Source of the DNA: Niastella sp966212235 | GTDB lineage: Bacteria > Bacteroidota > Bacteroidia > Chitinophagales > Chitinophagaceae | Assembly: GCA_966212235.1 (NCBI GenBank) | Contig: CBIHPP010000011.1 | Coordinates: forward strand, 1 to 64,000 | DNA: 64,000 bases | Direction: 5' to 3' | Shown: positions 18,512-26,965 of the stretch, one piece after another | Layout of the letters: every line of letters starts with the position of its first letter | How positions within the stretch are numbered: position 1 is the stretch's first letter | Program-made: the position numbers and the translations under genes | Notes under the pieces: generated by a model | What the model was told of the DNA's origin: nothing | The model's input: the letters and a program-made list of their open reading frames with translations, nothing else | The model's database searches: none

Positions 18512-18668
18512 CAAAGTCCAAATCACAAGAACCAGGGAAAGAACCAAGAACCAAATTACAAGAACCAAAAAAAGAATACAAAGGCTGATTTGGAGATTTG
18601 AGATTTGGAATTTTTTATTTGGGTCTTGGTTCTTGGATCTTGGGATTTGTTTTTTGTCTTTTGGAATT
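18512..18668. repeat. Word-repeat inverted tract (aagaacca / ttggttctt family)
   Basis: The left arm (about 18512-18570) repeats aagaaccaagaacc-type words. The right arm (about 18590-18668) repeats gatttggagatttgagattt and tcttggttcttggatcttgg, partly their reverse complements. It fills most of the 308-base gap between the divergent sigma-factor and NlpC/P60 genes, and runs into the candidate promoter. Confidence 0.6.
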
Positions 18669-18685
18669 TGTTCTTATTACTTTTG
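18653..18685 (+). promoter_or_regulatory. Candidate promoter of the NlpC/P60 gene
   Basis: A -33 TTTG (18653-18656) is separated by 21 bases from a -7 tacttttg (18678-18685) that matches TAnnTTTG. The ATG follows 22 bases later. An identical attattacttttgc string lies upstream of the gene at 30550, which supports a shared vegetative promoter type. Confidence 0.6.
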
Positions 18686-18707
18686 CTTCCAAAATAACCT
18701 CGATTTT

Positions 18708-19478
18708 ATGGCATATGCTGTTTGCAGGGTGCCGGTTGCTCCCTTACGGGCCGAGCCGGCGCATAAAAGTGAAATGATCAGTCAGTTGTTATTGGCCGAA
18801 GGGGCTTTGATCCTGGAAGAATCAAAAGATTTTATAAAACTGCAGGGCATGTATGACGGGTATGAAGGCTGGTGCCAGCGCAGCCAGCTGGTGATTACCG
18901 ATACATGGACAAACAAACCCGCATCGCAATTATATACTGCCGAATGGATCAATACGGTTACTATCAATAATGTATTGGCGCATGTACCCATGGGTATACC
19001 GGTTATTGATAGGGAGAATGCGCAACGGTTATCCGGTGTTTTGCAGATCGATTACAGTAAAGCAGAAACATGGAATGCTACTGTTGGTAAGCCGGAGGCT
19101 GCGGCTATTCAGGCCAGGGCTGAGTTGTTTTTAAATACACCATACCTGTGGGGCGGGCGATCGGTCTTTGGTATCGATTGCAGCGGTTTTACCCAAATGG
19201 TATTCCGTTTTTTTAATACTCCTTTGTTACGCGATGCTTATTTGCAGGCTACCCAGGGCGAGGTCATTGGTTTTTTACAGGAAGCCCGATGCGGCGATCT
19301 TGCTTTTTTTGATAATGCCGAAGGACGTATTACCCACGTTGGTATTTTGTTAAACGATCATGAGATCATTCATTCATCGGGTCACGTACGTATCGACCCC
19401 ATTGATAGTGCCGGTATTCTGAATAAAGAAACCAGGGTGCGAACCCATCAACTACGTATTATAAAGCGATACTTTTAA
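18708..19478 (+). CDS. SH3b-NlpC/P60 cysteine endopeptidase
   Basis: 256 residues starting at the ATG giving MAYAVCRVPV; the upstream in-frame extension falls in the repeat and promoter region. N-terminal SH3b-like domains (about 1-120, e.g. PVAPLRAEPAHKSEMISQLL, then GYEGWCQRSQL) are followed by an NlpC/P60 domain with the nucleophile Cys158 in FGIDCSGF, His210 in RITHVGI and a further polar His222 in IIHSSG. The family cuts gamma-D-Glu-diamino acid bonds in murein peptides. There is no signal peptide, so it probably works on recycled muropeptides in the cytoplasm, like the YkfC group. Confidence 0.9.
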   Translation: MAYAVCRVPVAPLRAEPAHKSEMISQLLLAEGALILEESKDFIKLQGMYDGYEGWCQRSQLVITDTWTNKPASQLYTAEWINTVTINNVLAHVPMGIPVIDRENAQRLSGVLQIDYSKAETWNATVGKPEAAAIQARAELFLNTPYLWGGRSVFGIDCSGFTQMVFRFFNTPLLRDAYLQATQGEVIGFLQEARCGDLAFFDNAEGRITHVGILLNDHEIIHSSGHVRIDPIDSAGILNKETRVRTHQLRIIKRYF

Positions 19479-19584
19479 GGTTAATGTGATAATTGTTAAC
19501 GCCCTTCATGATAGCTTACCGTTTTTTTGACTTTCTTCCATGCAACGGTTGATGAACGCAAAAGGTCAATCAATAAAATCGCGC

Positions 19585-19992
19585 ATGAAGAACATTTTAT
19601 TGCTTTTTATTATTGTAGCAACGGCTACACACTGCTCTAAATCAAAGGGTGATGACCCGGATATTACATCTCCCGTTGGGAAATGGAGTTTAACTATGCA
19701 ACGCGCTGACCCCGGTGATGGCAGCGGTACCTGGCGTGATTATACAGGTCCTTCGGTAATTATACAATTCAATGAAGATGGTTCCTATACCGACAGCCGG
19801 AGTAACGTGTATAACAGGTACAGTGTGCAGGGAGATGTCATAACGTTATCGAACAGTGCTAATTCGGAAACGTTTCAGCTGAATGTTCAGGAGTTGAGTT
19901 TTCACAGGCTTTCTTATTATTTTGGAGGATTTTGGTGTGGAGGTCCTGCGGGCGAAAAGTTTATGAGACTTCCAGATGTAACCCACCAATAA
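19585..19992 (+). CDS. Small lipocalin-like lipoprotein
   Basis: 135 residues starting at the ATG giving MKNILLLFIIVATATHCSKS, a lipoprotein signal with Cys at about residue 17. The mature part begins with an Asp-rich linker and the strand pattern of lipocalin-like domains of Bacteroidota: VGKWSLTMQRADPG, IIQFNEDGSYTDSRSN, YSVQGDVITLSNS. The first motif (GxW) and 'FNEDGSY' are typical of that group. Function unknown; probably anchored at the outer or inner membrane. Sixteen in-frame codons upstream are not favoured because they lack a signal peptide. Confidence 0.75.
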   Translation: MKNILLLFIIVATATHCSKSKGDDPDITSPVGKWSLTMQRADPGDGSGTWRDYTGPSVIIQFNEDGSYTDSRSNVYNRYSVQGDVITLSNSANSETFQLNVQELSFHRLSYYFGGFWCGGPAGEKFMRLPDVTHQ

Positions 19993-20157
19993 TAATTTGC
20001 CAATTAGCTAATGTGATAATATGCTAATAAAAAGACAGGCGATGCCAATTAGCTAATTTGCTGATGTGATAATGTGCTAATGAAATACAGACGATTGCTA
20101 ATTAGCTTTTGTATTTGTTTTTCCATTAGCACATTAGCTAATTATCACATTATCGAA
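19993..20157. repeat. Word-repeat inverted tract (attagctaat family)
   Basis: The whole spacer between convergent genes is made of repeated words: ccaattagctaatgtgataat and aatttgctgatgtgataatg on the left, and cattagcacattagctaatt and atcacattatcg on the right. The two sides are reverse complements and can fold into one long AT-rich hairpin. Confidence 0.65.
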
Positions 20158-21522
20158 TTATTCTACCGTCATTCCTTTCTTCATTTTAGTGAGTACGGCA
20201 TTGTGCGCGTCTGTTGAGAAGCCCTGTGTTTTTAAGAGTTCAATGGCTTTTTCTTCCAGGTGTACAGCCTGCTCCACATTTTTATCAGCCTTATACAGTA
20301 ACCGGGCCCAGGTATCCAGGGCATAAGGGCTTTCGTAAAATTCGTTGGCATAGGCAGCCCATTGCAGGGCTTTTTTCAGAAAGTATGCATCATTAGTCAT
20401 CTTATAAAAAGAGCGGGCGCCATAATTCAATACCTGGCCATAACGCGGAGCTGTTGCTGTAAACCTGGTAATTGTTCTAACCTTTCTAATCGTAGCAATT
20501 GTTGGATTATCATCTGAATTTTTAATATTCTCTACAGGGTATTGTGTTTTGAAAGTATTCATTCGCAGCGAATCCTGCTTTTTTACGGCTGCGGCATCGG
20601 TTATTATTCTGTATTGTTCATAATAGTCTACAGCTGCGATCAAATACGCAGTGGTATCGTGTATGCCGCGGTAATATTCCATCATATTATAGTGGTACGA
20701 ATGTTCACCGGATTCTTTTTTTGTATGGATCCTTTTGGCAAAAGTAGCTACCTCGTCGGCCATTGATATGTTTTTATCGGCTATGGCTTGCTGACGGCTT
20801 TTGAAAATGATCTGCTTGTTAATGACAACCCGTTCGGCCTGGGGTAAGGAATACCAGGCCTGGTTAAACAGCTCCTGGTTTTTACGCAGGGCGATGTCTG
20901 CATTGGAGTTTAATAGCGGGCTCATGCTGGCAATCCGTTTCAGGGTGGGTACTGATGTGAGGGAATCTGCCGGTAACTGGCTCACGTACTGGTTCAGCAG
21001 GTCGTCGGTGGGCAGGGAAAGCGTTTTGCGTAGATCCATCAGCGCGTACAACCGGTTAATATCGAGGCTGCCGGTTAGCGCTTCCTTTTCCAGCGTTCGC
21101 ACATGGTCTGCTTCCGTTTTTCGCATGGTAGCGTTCATGCATTCCAACACGTATCTATTGTAATTGGTGGTGCTCATGTTCATGCGGTGTACCAGCGTGC
21201 CCCATTTATCTAAAAACAGGACGACATTGCCAGCCTGGTAATTGTATTTTTCCTGTATATAGTTCAGGTCGGGATGCAAGGGCGAGATGCGGAGCGCAAT
21301 AAAGTTCTTTTTGATATCCTTCTTCAGGGTGTCGTTTTGAAGGGCTTTATCGGCTACATCATTGCATTGCTGGCATTCGGCAGATTCCACCATCAAAAAG
21401 ATGAGTTTATCTTTTTGCGTGGCTTCTATAAACGCTTGTTGTAATGGGGTATCAGGGGCCAGAAATTGTGCTGAAGCAAATGCAGGCAACAGGAAGGTCA
21501 AGAGCAGCAAGCGAATGTTCAT
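20158..21522 (-). CDS. Exported thioredoxin-fold protein
   Basis: 454 residues. A signal peptide ends near residue 18 (FASA). A thioredoxin-like domain (about 22-140) has the redox motif CQQC at 50-53 and the sequence VVLFLDKWGTLVHR in the place of the family's cis-Pro region, although a clear cis-Pro is not seen. The remaining 300 residues are helical, with TPR-like spacing (AAYANEFYESPYALDTWARL, LLYKADKNVEQAVHLEE). It resembles the DUF255/thioredoxin plus helical-repeat proteins seen in Bacteroidota. Likely a periplasmic disulfide-related protein; substrate unknown. Confidence 0.8.
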   Translation of the reverse strand: MNIRLLLLTFLLPAFASAQFLAPDTPLQQAFIEATQKDKLIFLMVESAECQQCNDVADKALQNDTLKKDIKKNFIALRISPLHPDLNYIQEKYNYQAGNVVLFLDKWGTLVHRMNMSTTNYNRYVLECMNATMRKTEADHVRTLEKEALTGSLDINRLYALMDLRKTLSLPTDDLLNQYVSQLPADSLTSVPTLKRIASMSPLLNSNADIALRKNQELFNQAWYSLPQAERVVINKQIIFKSRQQAIADKNISMADEVATFAKRIHTKKESGEHSYHYNMMEYYRGIHDTTAYLIAAVDYYEQYRIITDAAAVKKQDSLRMNTFKTQYPVENIKNSDDNPTIATIRKVRTITRFTATAPRYGQVLNYGARSFYKMTNDAYFLKKALQWAAYANEFYESPYALDTWARLLYKADKNVEQAVHLEEKAIELLKTQGFSTDAHNAVLTKMKKGMTVE

Positions 21523-21670
21523 TTGAATAAAGGTTGGGTTGTGCTAAAATACCCAATTAAATATTCAATACAGAGGGCCTGTGTTGTTTTACAATAACTT
21601 TTTGGATCCTTCTTTTCGTGTGCAGGTTATATATAGCCTTTTTGTAAACTATACGGGCGGTGCTCATGGG

Positions 21671-22042
21671 TTATTTATCCAGGAACAACATTTTGCCCGC
21701 TACCAGCAGTAATACGATCGCAAATATTTTTTTTACCACTTCCTGGGGTATGGAGAGCGTGAATTTACTGCCAAGCCAGCCGCCGATAATAAATGAGGCG
21801 CACATAATGGCTACTACTTTTATATCAATATAACCCTGTTTGTAATAATTCATCACAGCGAGTATGCCAACCGGCAATAACAGCAGGCCGAGTGAAGTGC
21901 CTTGTGCCTGTAATTGTGAAAAACCTAAAATATACACCAGCGCAGGCACTATAATAATGCCACCGCCAATACCTACCATACCGCTTAACGCGCCGGCAGC
22001 CAACCCTACCAGAACCAGTAATAAGACGGTTTGTATATTCAT
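21671..22042 (-). CDS. Half-size TSUP (TauE/SafE) permease
   Basis: 123 residues with about four transmembrane helices. The N-terminal GALSGMVGIGGGIIIVPAL is the signature of the TauE/SafE (TSUP) sulfite/organosulfonate exporter family, and a second motif, GGWLGSKFTLSIP, follows. Ordinary members have about 250 residues and two such halves, so this one must work as a dimer. Half-size TSUP proteins are known in Bacteroidota. Substrate not predictable. The gene is preceded by the ppa gene on the same strand, with a large inverted repeat between them. Confidence 0.85.
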   Translation of the reverse strand: MNIQTVLLLVLVGLAAGALSGMVGIGGGIIIVPALVYILGFSQLQAQGTSLGLLLLPVGILAVMNYYKQGYIDIKVVAIMCASFIIGGWLGSKFTLSIPQEVVKKIFAIVLLLVAGKMLFLDK

Positions 22043-22086
22043 AGTTGTAGTTGTTTTTCAGGATTAGAAGCAGGAAGGTTGACATG

Positions 22087-22185
22087 TTGATAGGGTTGAT
22101 AAAGTTGATAGGGTTGATAAAGTTGATAGAGGGTTCATAAGTTGGCTAACTTTATCAACCCTATCAACTCTATCAACTTTTCAAC
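22087..22185. repeat. Word-repeat inverted tract (gttgataggg family)
   Basis: Five near-copies of gttgataaa/gttgataggg in the left arm (22087-22130) face tttatcaaccctatcaact in the right arm (22148-22185). The pairing is nearly continuous for about 38 bases. The right arm ends exactly at the stop codon of the pyrophosphatase gene, so on the minus strand it is the start of the 3' untranslated region and may terminate that transcript. Confidence 0.7.
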
Positions 22186-22728
22186 TTACTTCCTAAAGTT
22201 ATCTTTATACTGTTTGAACGAGTCTTCGATAATAGCAAGCGCTTTGGCTTTATCACCGAATTCATTTACCTGCACCGATTTGTTCTCCAGTTTTTTATAC
22301 TCTTCAAAGAAGTGACGCAGCTCTTCGAAGAAGTGCGGCGGTATTTCTTCAATGTTGTTATAGTGGTTCACACTGGGATCGTTCTGCGCTACGGCAATGA
22401 TCTTATCATCGGCATCGCCACTGTCGATCATTTGCATAACCCCAATTACTTTGGCCTGCATCAAACACATGGCCTGTACGGGTAAAGAAGTAATGACCAG
22501 TATATCGAGTGGATCTTTATCATCGCCGTAGGTTTGCGGAATGAAACCATAGTTACACGGATAATAGAACGAAGAATAGATGATACGGTCCAGCTTTAAC
22601 AAGCCGCTGTCCTTATCGATCTCGTACTTGGCCCTGGACCCCTGCGGAATCTCAATGACTGCATTTACAATCCGTGGAGCCTGATCTCCAGGAGGCACGC
22701 CATGCCAGGGATGGGAAACAGTTATCAT
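22186..22728 (-). CDS. ppa: Inorganic pyrophosphatase (family I)
   Basis: 180-residue soluble enzyme that hydrolyses pyrophosphate to two phosphates. Characteristic blocks are EIPQGSRAKYEIDKDSG near residue 27, YYPCNYGFIPQTY, the metal signature DDKDPLDILV at about residues 70-79, KVIGVMQMIDSGDADDKIIA and the C-terminal HFFEEYKKLE. Length and motif order are normal. Cytoplasmic housekeeping enzyme, transcribed on the minus strand. Confidence 0.96.
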   Translation of the reverse strand: MITVSHPWHGVPPGDQAPRIVNAVIEIPQGSRAKYEIDKDSGLLKLDRIIYSSFYYPCNYGFIPQTYGDDKDPLDILVITSLPVQAMCLMQAKVIGVMQMIDSGDADDKIIAVAQNDPSVNHYNNIEEIPPHFFEELRHFFEEYKKLENKSVQVNEFGDKAKALAIIEDSFKQYKDNFRK

Positions 22729-22796
22729 ATTGTGTGTTTAATTTATAATGCAAAACTATAATAAGTTTCTGGTCAATGGCAGTTTTGCAATCGTGA

Positions 22797-22818
22797 ACCT
22801 GCCTGCCGGCAGGCAGGT
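22797..22818. repeat. Perfect palindrome cctgcctgccggcaggcagg
   Basis: The self-complementary sequence covers 22 bases including the flanking a/t. A second copy lies at 23889-23909, 1.1 kb away. Both are intergenic, which marks a dispersed palindromic element. Confidence 0.65.
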
Positions 22819-22849
22819 GGTGAATCGTGGGATATTGGATACCGGCAAC

Positions 22850-23233
22850 TCAAAATACCAGCTTTACTAAAACTATACCCAGCCAGGTTGCCAGCAGGCC
22901 GAGGATGACGCTGGCGGCTGTGTACAATAGAAAATACATGAGTTCGCCGCTTTTGAGCAAATTAATGTTTTCGTAAGCAAACGTTGAGAACGTGGTAAAC
23001 CCGCCACAAAACCCGGTGGTAAGCAATATGCGCCATTCGGGGGTAAGCAGGTTGCCTTTGTCGGCCAGGGCGCAAAATAAACCAATTAAAAAACAACCGG
23101 CAACATTTACTGTCATGGTCCCGATGGGAAAAGGGTGGGGATGCCACTCATAAATGTATTTCTGACATAAAAATCGCGCGATGCTGCCCACGCCGCCGCC
23201 TAAACCGATCAGTAAGATGTGTTTCCAGAGCAT
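22850..23233 (-). CDS. crcB: Fluoride channel/exporter CrcB (Fluc)
   Basis: 127-residue four-helix membrane protein that forms a dual-topology dimeric fluoride channel. Family motifs are GGGVGSIARFL at about 12-22, PIGTMTVNVAGCFLIG (the conserved Asn lines the pore) and TTGFCGGFTTFSTFAYE at about 72-88, including the Phe-box residues. The stop is at 22850. It begins two bases after the stop of the upstream lipoprotein gene, so the two are co-transcribed. No fluoride riboswitch is visible nearby. Confidence 0.95.
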   Translation of the reverse strand: MLWKHILLIGLGGGVGSIARFLCQKYIYEWHPHPFPIGTMTVNVAGCFLIGLFCALADKGNLLTPEWRILLTTGFCGGFTTFSTFAYENINLLKSGELMYFLLYTAASVILGLLATWLGIVLVKLVF

Positions 23234-23235
23234 GC

Positions 23236-23640
23236 CTACATTTTTATAACCGATTTCAGATCAACCAGCCAGGTATCCCGGCGGCGCACGATGCGTAATG
23301 TGGTGGTATCTGCCGCATTGGAAGTAGAATAGTATTTGTATTGGACCGTTGAATCGTTTTCACCGGTTATAGCCACCGGCCGTATGACGGCTGCTTTATA
23401 CCTGCTTTTGTCTTTACTGCTCATTTCCTCGTAATTGGCCTGTTGTTTTTTAAACAGCATCATATTGGTAGAATCCTTCAGTAAATAAAAGACCGCTTTT
23501 TCATAATCACCATCCAGTGAGGCCCTGATAAACTGACGGCCGGCATCCTGCGCATCCTCTGCTTTTTTGTACCCGCCTTCGTCGTTTGAATTACAGGATA
23601 AAGCGGCTGCAATGCAAAAACTGGCAATTAATTTCTTCAT
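23236..23640 (-). CDS. Hypothetical lipoprotein, NTF2/DUF4878-like
   Basis: 134 residues starting at the ATG giving MKKLIASFCIAAALSC; Cys at about residue 16 is the lipobox. The mature region (DAGRQFIRASLDGDYEKA, YYSTSNAADTTTLRIVRR and the final DTWLVDLKSVI) has the layout of the DUF4878-like NTF2-fold lipoproteins, in which a Trp-bearing last strand is typical. Function unknown. It is two bases upstream of crcB in the same direction, so they form an operon, but a role in fluoride handling is not supported by sequence. Confidence 0.75.
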   Translation of the reverse strand: MKKLIASFCIAAALSCNSNDEGGYKKAEDAQDAGRQFIRASLDGDYEKAVFYLLKDSTNMMLFKKQQANYEEMSSKDKSRYKAAVIRPVAITGENDSTVQYKYYSTSNAADTTTLRIVRRRDTWLVDLKSVIKM

Positions 23641-23739
23641 AATCAACAAAAATAAAACAAACGAGCATATATAGTACGCTTTTTTGGACTGTAAATCACT
23701 GGGTGGGGAAGGGAGGACGAGTTACCGGTTCCGGGTTAT

Positions 23740-23909
23740 AGGGGCTGAGGTAGGAGGCAGGAAGGACGAGGTAAGAAGTAGGAAGTAAGACGTAGGAGGT
23801 AGGAAGAACGAGGTAAGAGGTACGAAGTAGGAGGTAGGAAAAAAAACAGGAAGTACGAATGTCAGGATCTTCTGACTTCATACTTCCTACCTGCCTGCCG
23901 GCAGGCAGG
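23740..23909. repeat. Word-repeat tract (gtaggaggtaggaag family) plus palindrome
   Basis: About 110 bases of degenerate purine words such as gaggtaagaagtaggaagta run up to 23840. They are followed by acttcatacttcctacctg, the complementary arm, and by a second copy of the cctgcctgccggcaggcagg palindrome (23889-23909). It lies downstream of phoH on the minus strand. A short relative, gaagtaggaggtagga, is at 31809-31824. Confidence 0.65.
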
Positions 23910-23939
23910 CTTCTGAATTCCTTCGTTTTCCTTCAGGTA

Positions 23940-24989
23940 TTATTTCTTCTCTTCGGTTTTTATCTCTGGCTTCTCCACTTTTATCTCCGGCTTCGCCCGG
24001 GGCTCCCTGTAGGAGGGATGCGCCTGGTCCTCATTTTCCTTGTGATCGCGGTCGTAAGCCTTGATAATGGCTTTTACCAACCGGTGACGTACAACATCTT
24101 CTTCATCCAGCTCAATATGCGCAATACCGTCTATGTTTCTCAGGATCCTTACCGCTTTGTCAAGACCGCTGCGTTGATTTTTCGGCAGATCGATCTGCGT
24201 TAAGTCGCCGGTGATAATGGCTTTGGCATTGGAACCGATACGGGTGAGGAACATTTTTATTTGAAGATCGGTAGCATTCTGCGCTTCATCCAATATAATG
24301 AACGCGTTGTCGAGTGTACGGCCCCGCATGTAGGCCAGTGGCGCAATTTCAATAACCCGGGTGCTCATGTAATAACCCAGTTTATCGGCGGGTATCATGT
24401 CGTCGAGCGCATCATATAAAGGGCGCAGGTATGGGTCGATCTTTTCCTTTAGATCGCCAGGTAAAAAACCAAGGCTTTCGCCTGCCTCTACGGCAGGACG
24501 GGTAAGAATGATCTTTTTGACCATTTTGTTTTTCAATGCCCGAACGGCCAACGCAACTGCAGTATAGGTTTTACCGGTACCGGCAGGCCCTATGGCAAAT
24601 ACGATGTCGTTCTTTTCGCCTACCTGAACCAGTCTTTTCTGATTGATAGTGCGGGCCCGTACGGTTTTTCCATTGGGGCCAAATACAAGAATGTCGTTGG
24701 GATTGCGGTCGATAAAATTGTCAACGGTCTCTGCATCATCGCCGCCAAGGATCTGTTCGAAATAGTTCTCGCTCATATGGCCATTGCGCTCAAGGTATTG
24801 AACGATCAGTTCAATTTTTTCCTTGGCACTTTCAACCTGCTCGGGCGAGCCGCTCAATTTGATTTGGGTACCTCGTGAAAGGATCTTTAAAAGCGGGAAT
24901 TTCTTTTTGAGAATGTCAAGTTTTCCATTGTTTACGCCGAAAAACTCAATAGGGTTTACTGTTGCAAGGCTAATTATAGTTTCTGTCAA
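23940..24989 (-). CDS. phoH: PhoH-family ATPase
   Basis: 349-residue cytoplasmic P-loop protein. An N-terminal KH-like region (about 35-75) precedes the PhoH domain with Walker A GPAGTGKT at 134-141, a VEAGESLGFLPGDLKEK block, Walker B FIILDEAQNAT and the ITGDLTQIDLP motif. The start appears to be TTG: the preceding in-frame codons include a stop and no ATG occurs until residue 72, which would delete conserved sequence. The C-terminal tail is a charged low-complexity stretch with PEIKVEKPEIK repeats. PhoH proteins are linked to RNA metabolism and phosphate stress; the exact role is unresolved. Confidence 0.92.
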   Translation of the reverse strand: MTETIISLATVNPIEFFGVNNGKLDILKKKFPLLKILSRGTQIKLSGSPEQVESAKEKIELIVQYLERNGHMSENYFEQILGGDDAETVDNFIDRNPNDILVFGPNGKTVRARTINQKRLVQVGEKNDIVFAIGPAGTGKTYTAVALAVRALKNKMVKKIILTRPAVEAGESLGFLPGDLKEKIDPYLRPLYDALDDMIPADKLGYYMSTRVIEIAPLAYMRGRTLDNAFIILDEAQNATDLQIKMFLTRIGSNAKAIITGDLTQIDLPKNQRSGLDKAVRILRNIDGIAHIELDEEDVVRHRLVKAIIKAYDRDHKENEDQAHPSYREPRAKPEIKVEKPEIKTEEKK

Positions 24990-25245
24990 TGCACATCAAT
25001 TTAAGTTTCACAAATACAGGATAGATCTCCTGGACATTCCTCTTATATCATCTATTCCAAATATAATTATTTAGAACAGCATTTGCGTAAAGTTACTTAT
25101 ACACAACATGTGGAAAATCGAAAATGTTGTTCTCTTTTCGTTAAATAATTCCCGGTGTATTTCACATGCCTGCGCTGCAGAAAAAGTAATGCTTTGTTTA
25201 ATGTGTTGTGCACTGAAAGGGCACGGTGGCAGCCGGTGCTTAAAT

Positions 25246-25278
25246 AAAAAATGTCCCGCCAAAGGCGGGACATTTTTT
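25246..25278 (-). terminator. Strong bidirectional rho-independent terminator
   Basis: A perfect 15-bp stem, aaaaaatgtcccgcc with ggcgggacatttttt, and a 3-base aaa loop. It begins 25 bases beyond the stop of the minus-strand gene at 25303. The remaining part of the 313-base gap up to phoH (24990-25245) shows only AT-rich sequence and no gene I can support. Confidence 0.93.
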
Positions 25279-25302
25279 ATATGATAGTAAGTGATTTATC
25301 AC

Positions 25303-26280
25303 TTATTTGCTTCTCTTTGTTTCTACTATTTTTACCGGAAGTCCATCTTTGTAGGTATATTCTGTACAATGCTCCACGATATTCGGTTCGCTGATGTCTT
25401 TCGAACAGATCCTTACCAGCTGGTTGGCATCGTTATAAAAATATTCATTAAGCGGAGCGCCGGTCATATAAGGCAACGTAGCGGTACGTGGCTTTGAGGT
25501 GCTGTAATAATCCCACATAGGGAAAATAAACGGCACTTTCTTCTGTTGACGGGCATCTACTTCCCAGTTGTCATTATCGAACTGTAATACTCTTCCGGGC
25601 GTACTGATCTTTTGCAGTTTATCGCCGTTATATGCGTATGTCCAGGTATCGGTTTCCTGACCAGCGCTGGTAGGTATTACCTGTACAGAAGTGATCTGTC
25701 CGCTGGGATTAAAGTTATATACCAGGTCAAATTCTTTCTGGGCAGAAACTGAGCCGCTGCCACTTATACGGGCAAAGTATTTTTCAATTTTTACCTCTTT
25801 TGCTCTTTTCTTGGCGATAAAAGCAGGATTGGGCATAAAAGGCAGGCCGGGATGTGACGACAGATAGAAATTGACACCTGCATAATAGTTACTTGTGCTG
25901 AAATCAAAGAAGTCATCGGGACCTGCTGCAACAGTCTTGTAGTTAACAGGCGATGTGGCAGAGACCTTATTGTACACTTTCTTCGCTCCACTATTGGCAT
26001 CGGTAATGGTTTTTCCATCGGCCGATAAGCTCAATGCCATCTTGGACGCATCCGGCTCAAAGTGTACCAGCTCGTCGCCGGCTGCACTAACGCTGAATGG
26101 TAAAAATTTGGCTTTGCTTGGAAAATAAACGAATAATGCGGGGTTACTCTGACCGCTTGCACTTACCAGCAAACTGTCTTTTTGATCCTGGGTTTTCCAT
26201 ACTCCTTCAACCTTGTTTTGACCAAAGCTGACTGCGGAGATGATGAGCAGAAGTGTGGTTAGGGAACACTTACTTATCAT
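25303..26280 (-). CDS. Hypothetical secreted protein with YD-like strand pattern
   Basis: 325 residues starting at the ATG giving MISKCSLTTLLLII, a signal peptide ending near VSFGQ; 44 further in-frame codons upstream do not look coding. The N-terminal part (KVEGVWKTQDQKDSLLV) resembles small beta domains of Bacteroidota secreted proteins. The C-terminal half has repeated 'FDLVYNFNPSGQITSV', 'YAYNGDKLQKIS' and 'YFYNDANQLVRIC' strands, the look of YD/RHS-like or DUF4595-type repeats. No catalytic motif. Monocistronic with its own strong terminator. Confidence 0.75.
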   Translation of the reverse strand: MISKCSLTTLLLIISAVSFGQNKVEGVWKTQDQKDSLLVSASGQSNPALFVYFPSKAKFLPFSVSAAGDELVHFEPDASKMALSLSADGKTITDANSGAKKVYNKVSATSPVNYKTVAAGPDDFFDFSTSNYYAGVNFYLSSHPGLPFMPNPAFIAKKRAKEVKIEKYFARISGSGSVSAQKEFDLVYNFNPSGQITSVQVIPTSAGQETDTWTYAYNGDKLQKISTPGRVLQFDNDNWEVDARQQKKVPFIFPMWDYYSTSKPRTATLPYMTGAPLNEYFYNDANQLVRICSKDISEPNIVEHCTEYTYKDGLPVKIVETKRSK

Positions 26281-26517
26281 AGAACGGTTTTTAAATAATT
26301 GATAAAAATAATTGAAACTACCATATTGTTTTAAAAGTTCAGATCTCTTTGATTTAGGGTCCCGCGTGTACGCGAGCGGAACGATTTCCCAGGTTGCACT
26401 TTCATGGACCATTTTTCACTTTGAAAAGTTGTTACATTTTTTGTTTATGACTATTGATTTCTTATGTAAAATATATTGTAAAAGAGCTTCTGGTAACAGT
26501 CTGTTTTTATAACATAA

Positions 26518-26754
26518 TTATCCCTTCACTGCCTTGCCATGCACATGACCTATATTGACCGTAAATGATGAATTATTTGATGAGTTGTGGCCGTAATTAA
26601 ATACTACATGGGGATTAGTGCCACCCGGAAAATAGTACAGACCGCCTGCGCGTTTTTCCGGTTTCCATGTTCCAACTTTACCATTTAGCAGCAGACCGGC
26701 TAAAGAAGGTAAGGTTATTATACATGAAAAAGAAAGTAAAATTATATTCATCAT
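26518..26754 (-). CDS. Possible small secreted peptide, uncertain
   Basis: 78 codons beginning MMNIILLSFSC, with a hydrophobic start that could be a signal peptide, then a Gly/Asn/His-rich tail (GGLYYFPGGTNPHVVFNYGH). The tail has no recognisable domain. It is isolated in an AT-rich region between two minus-strand genes and has no terminator or promoter I can point to. It could be a real small gene or a chance frame. Confidence 0.35.
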   Translation of the reverse strand: MMNIILLSFSCIITLPSLAGLLLNGKVGTWKPEKRAGGLYYFPGGTNPHVVFNYGHNSSNNSSFTVNIGHVHGKAVKG

Positions 26755-26965
26755 AGGGTATTAGTTGCTGCGGCAAATTAGTAAATTAACTAATTTAAAA
26801 AAGGGTAATTGGTTTTTTTATTATAAAAAGGCTTTTATTATTAATAGATTACATACAAAGCCTACCGGAATACTACTTATTCCGGTATAAAGATATAACG
26901 CAGAATTTAAACCGGCAGTATATAAGCTTTGAAATATGTTACAACAATTTACACTGTGTAGACGC

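Noticed and set aside
22087..23909. Possible CRISPR array, because of regularly repeated words
   Set aside because: Repeat units are 8-12 bases with no unique spacers of constant length, and no cas genes occur in the window.
25071..25262. 63-codon minus-strand frame before phoH
   Set aside because: It overlaps the strong terminator at 25246-25278, has no coding signature and lies in AT-rich intergenic DNA.
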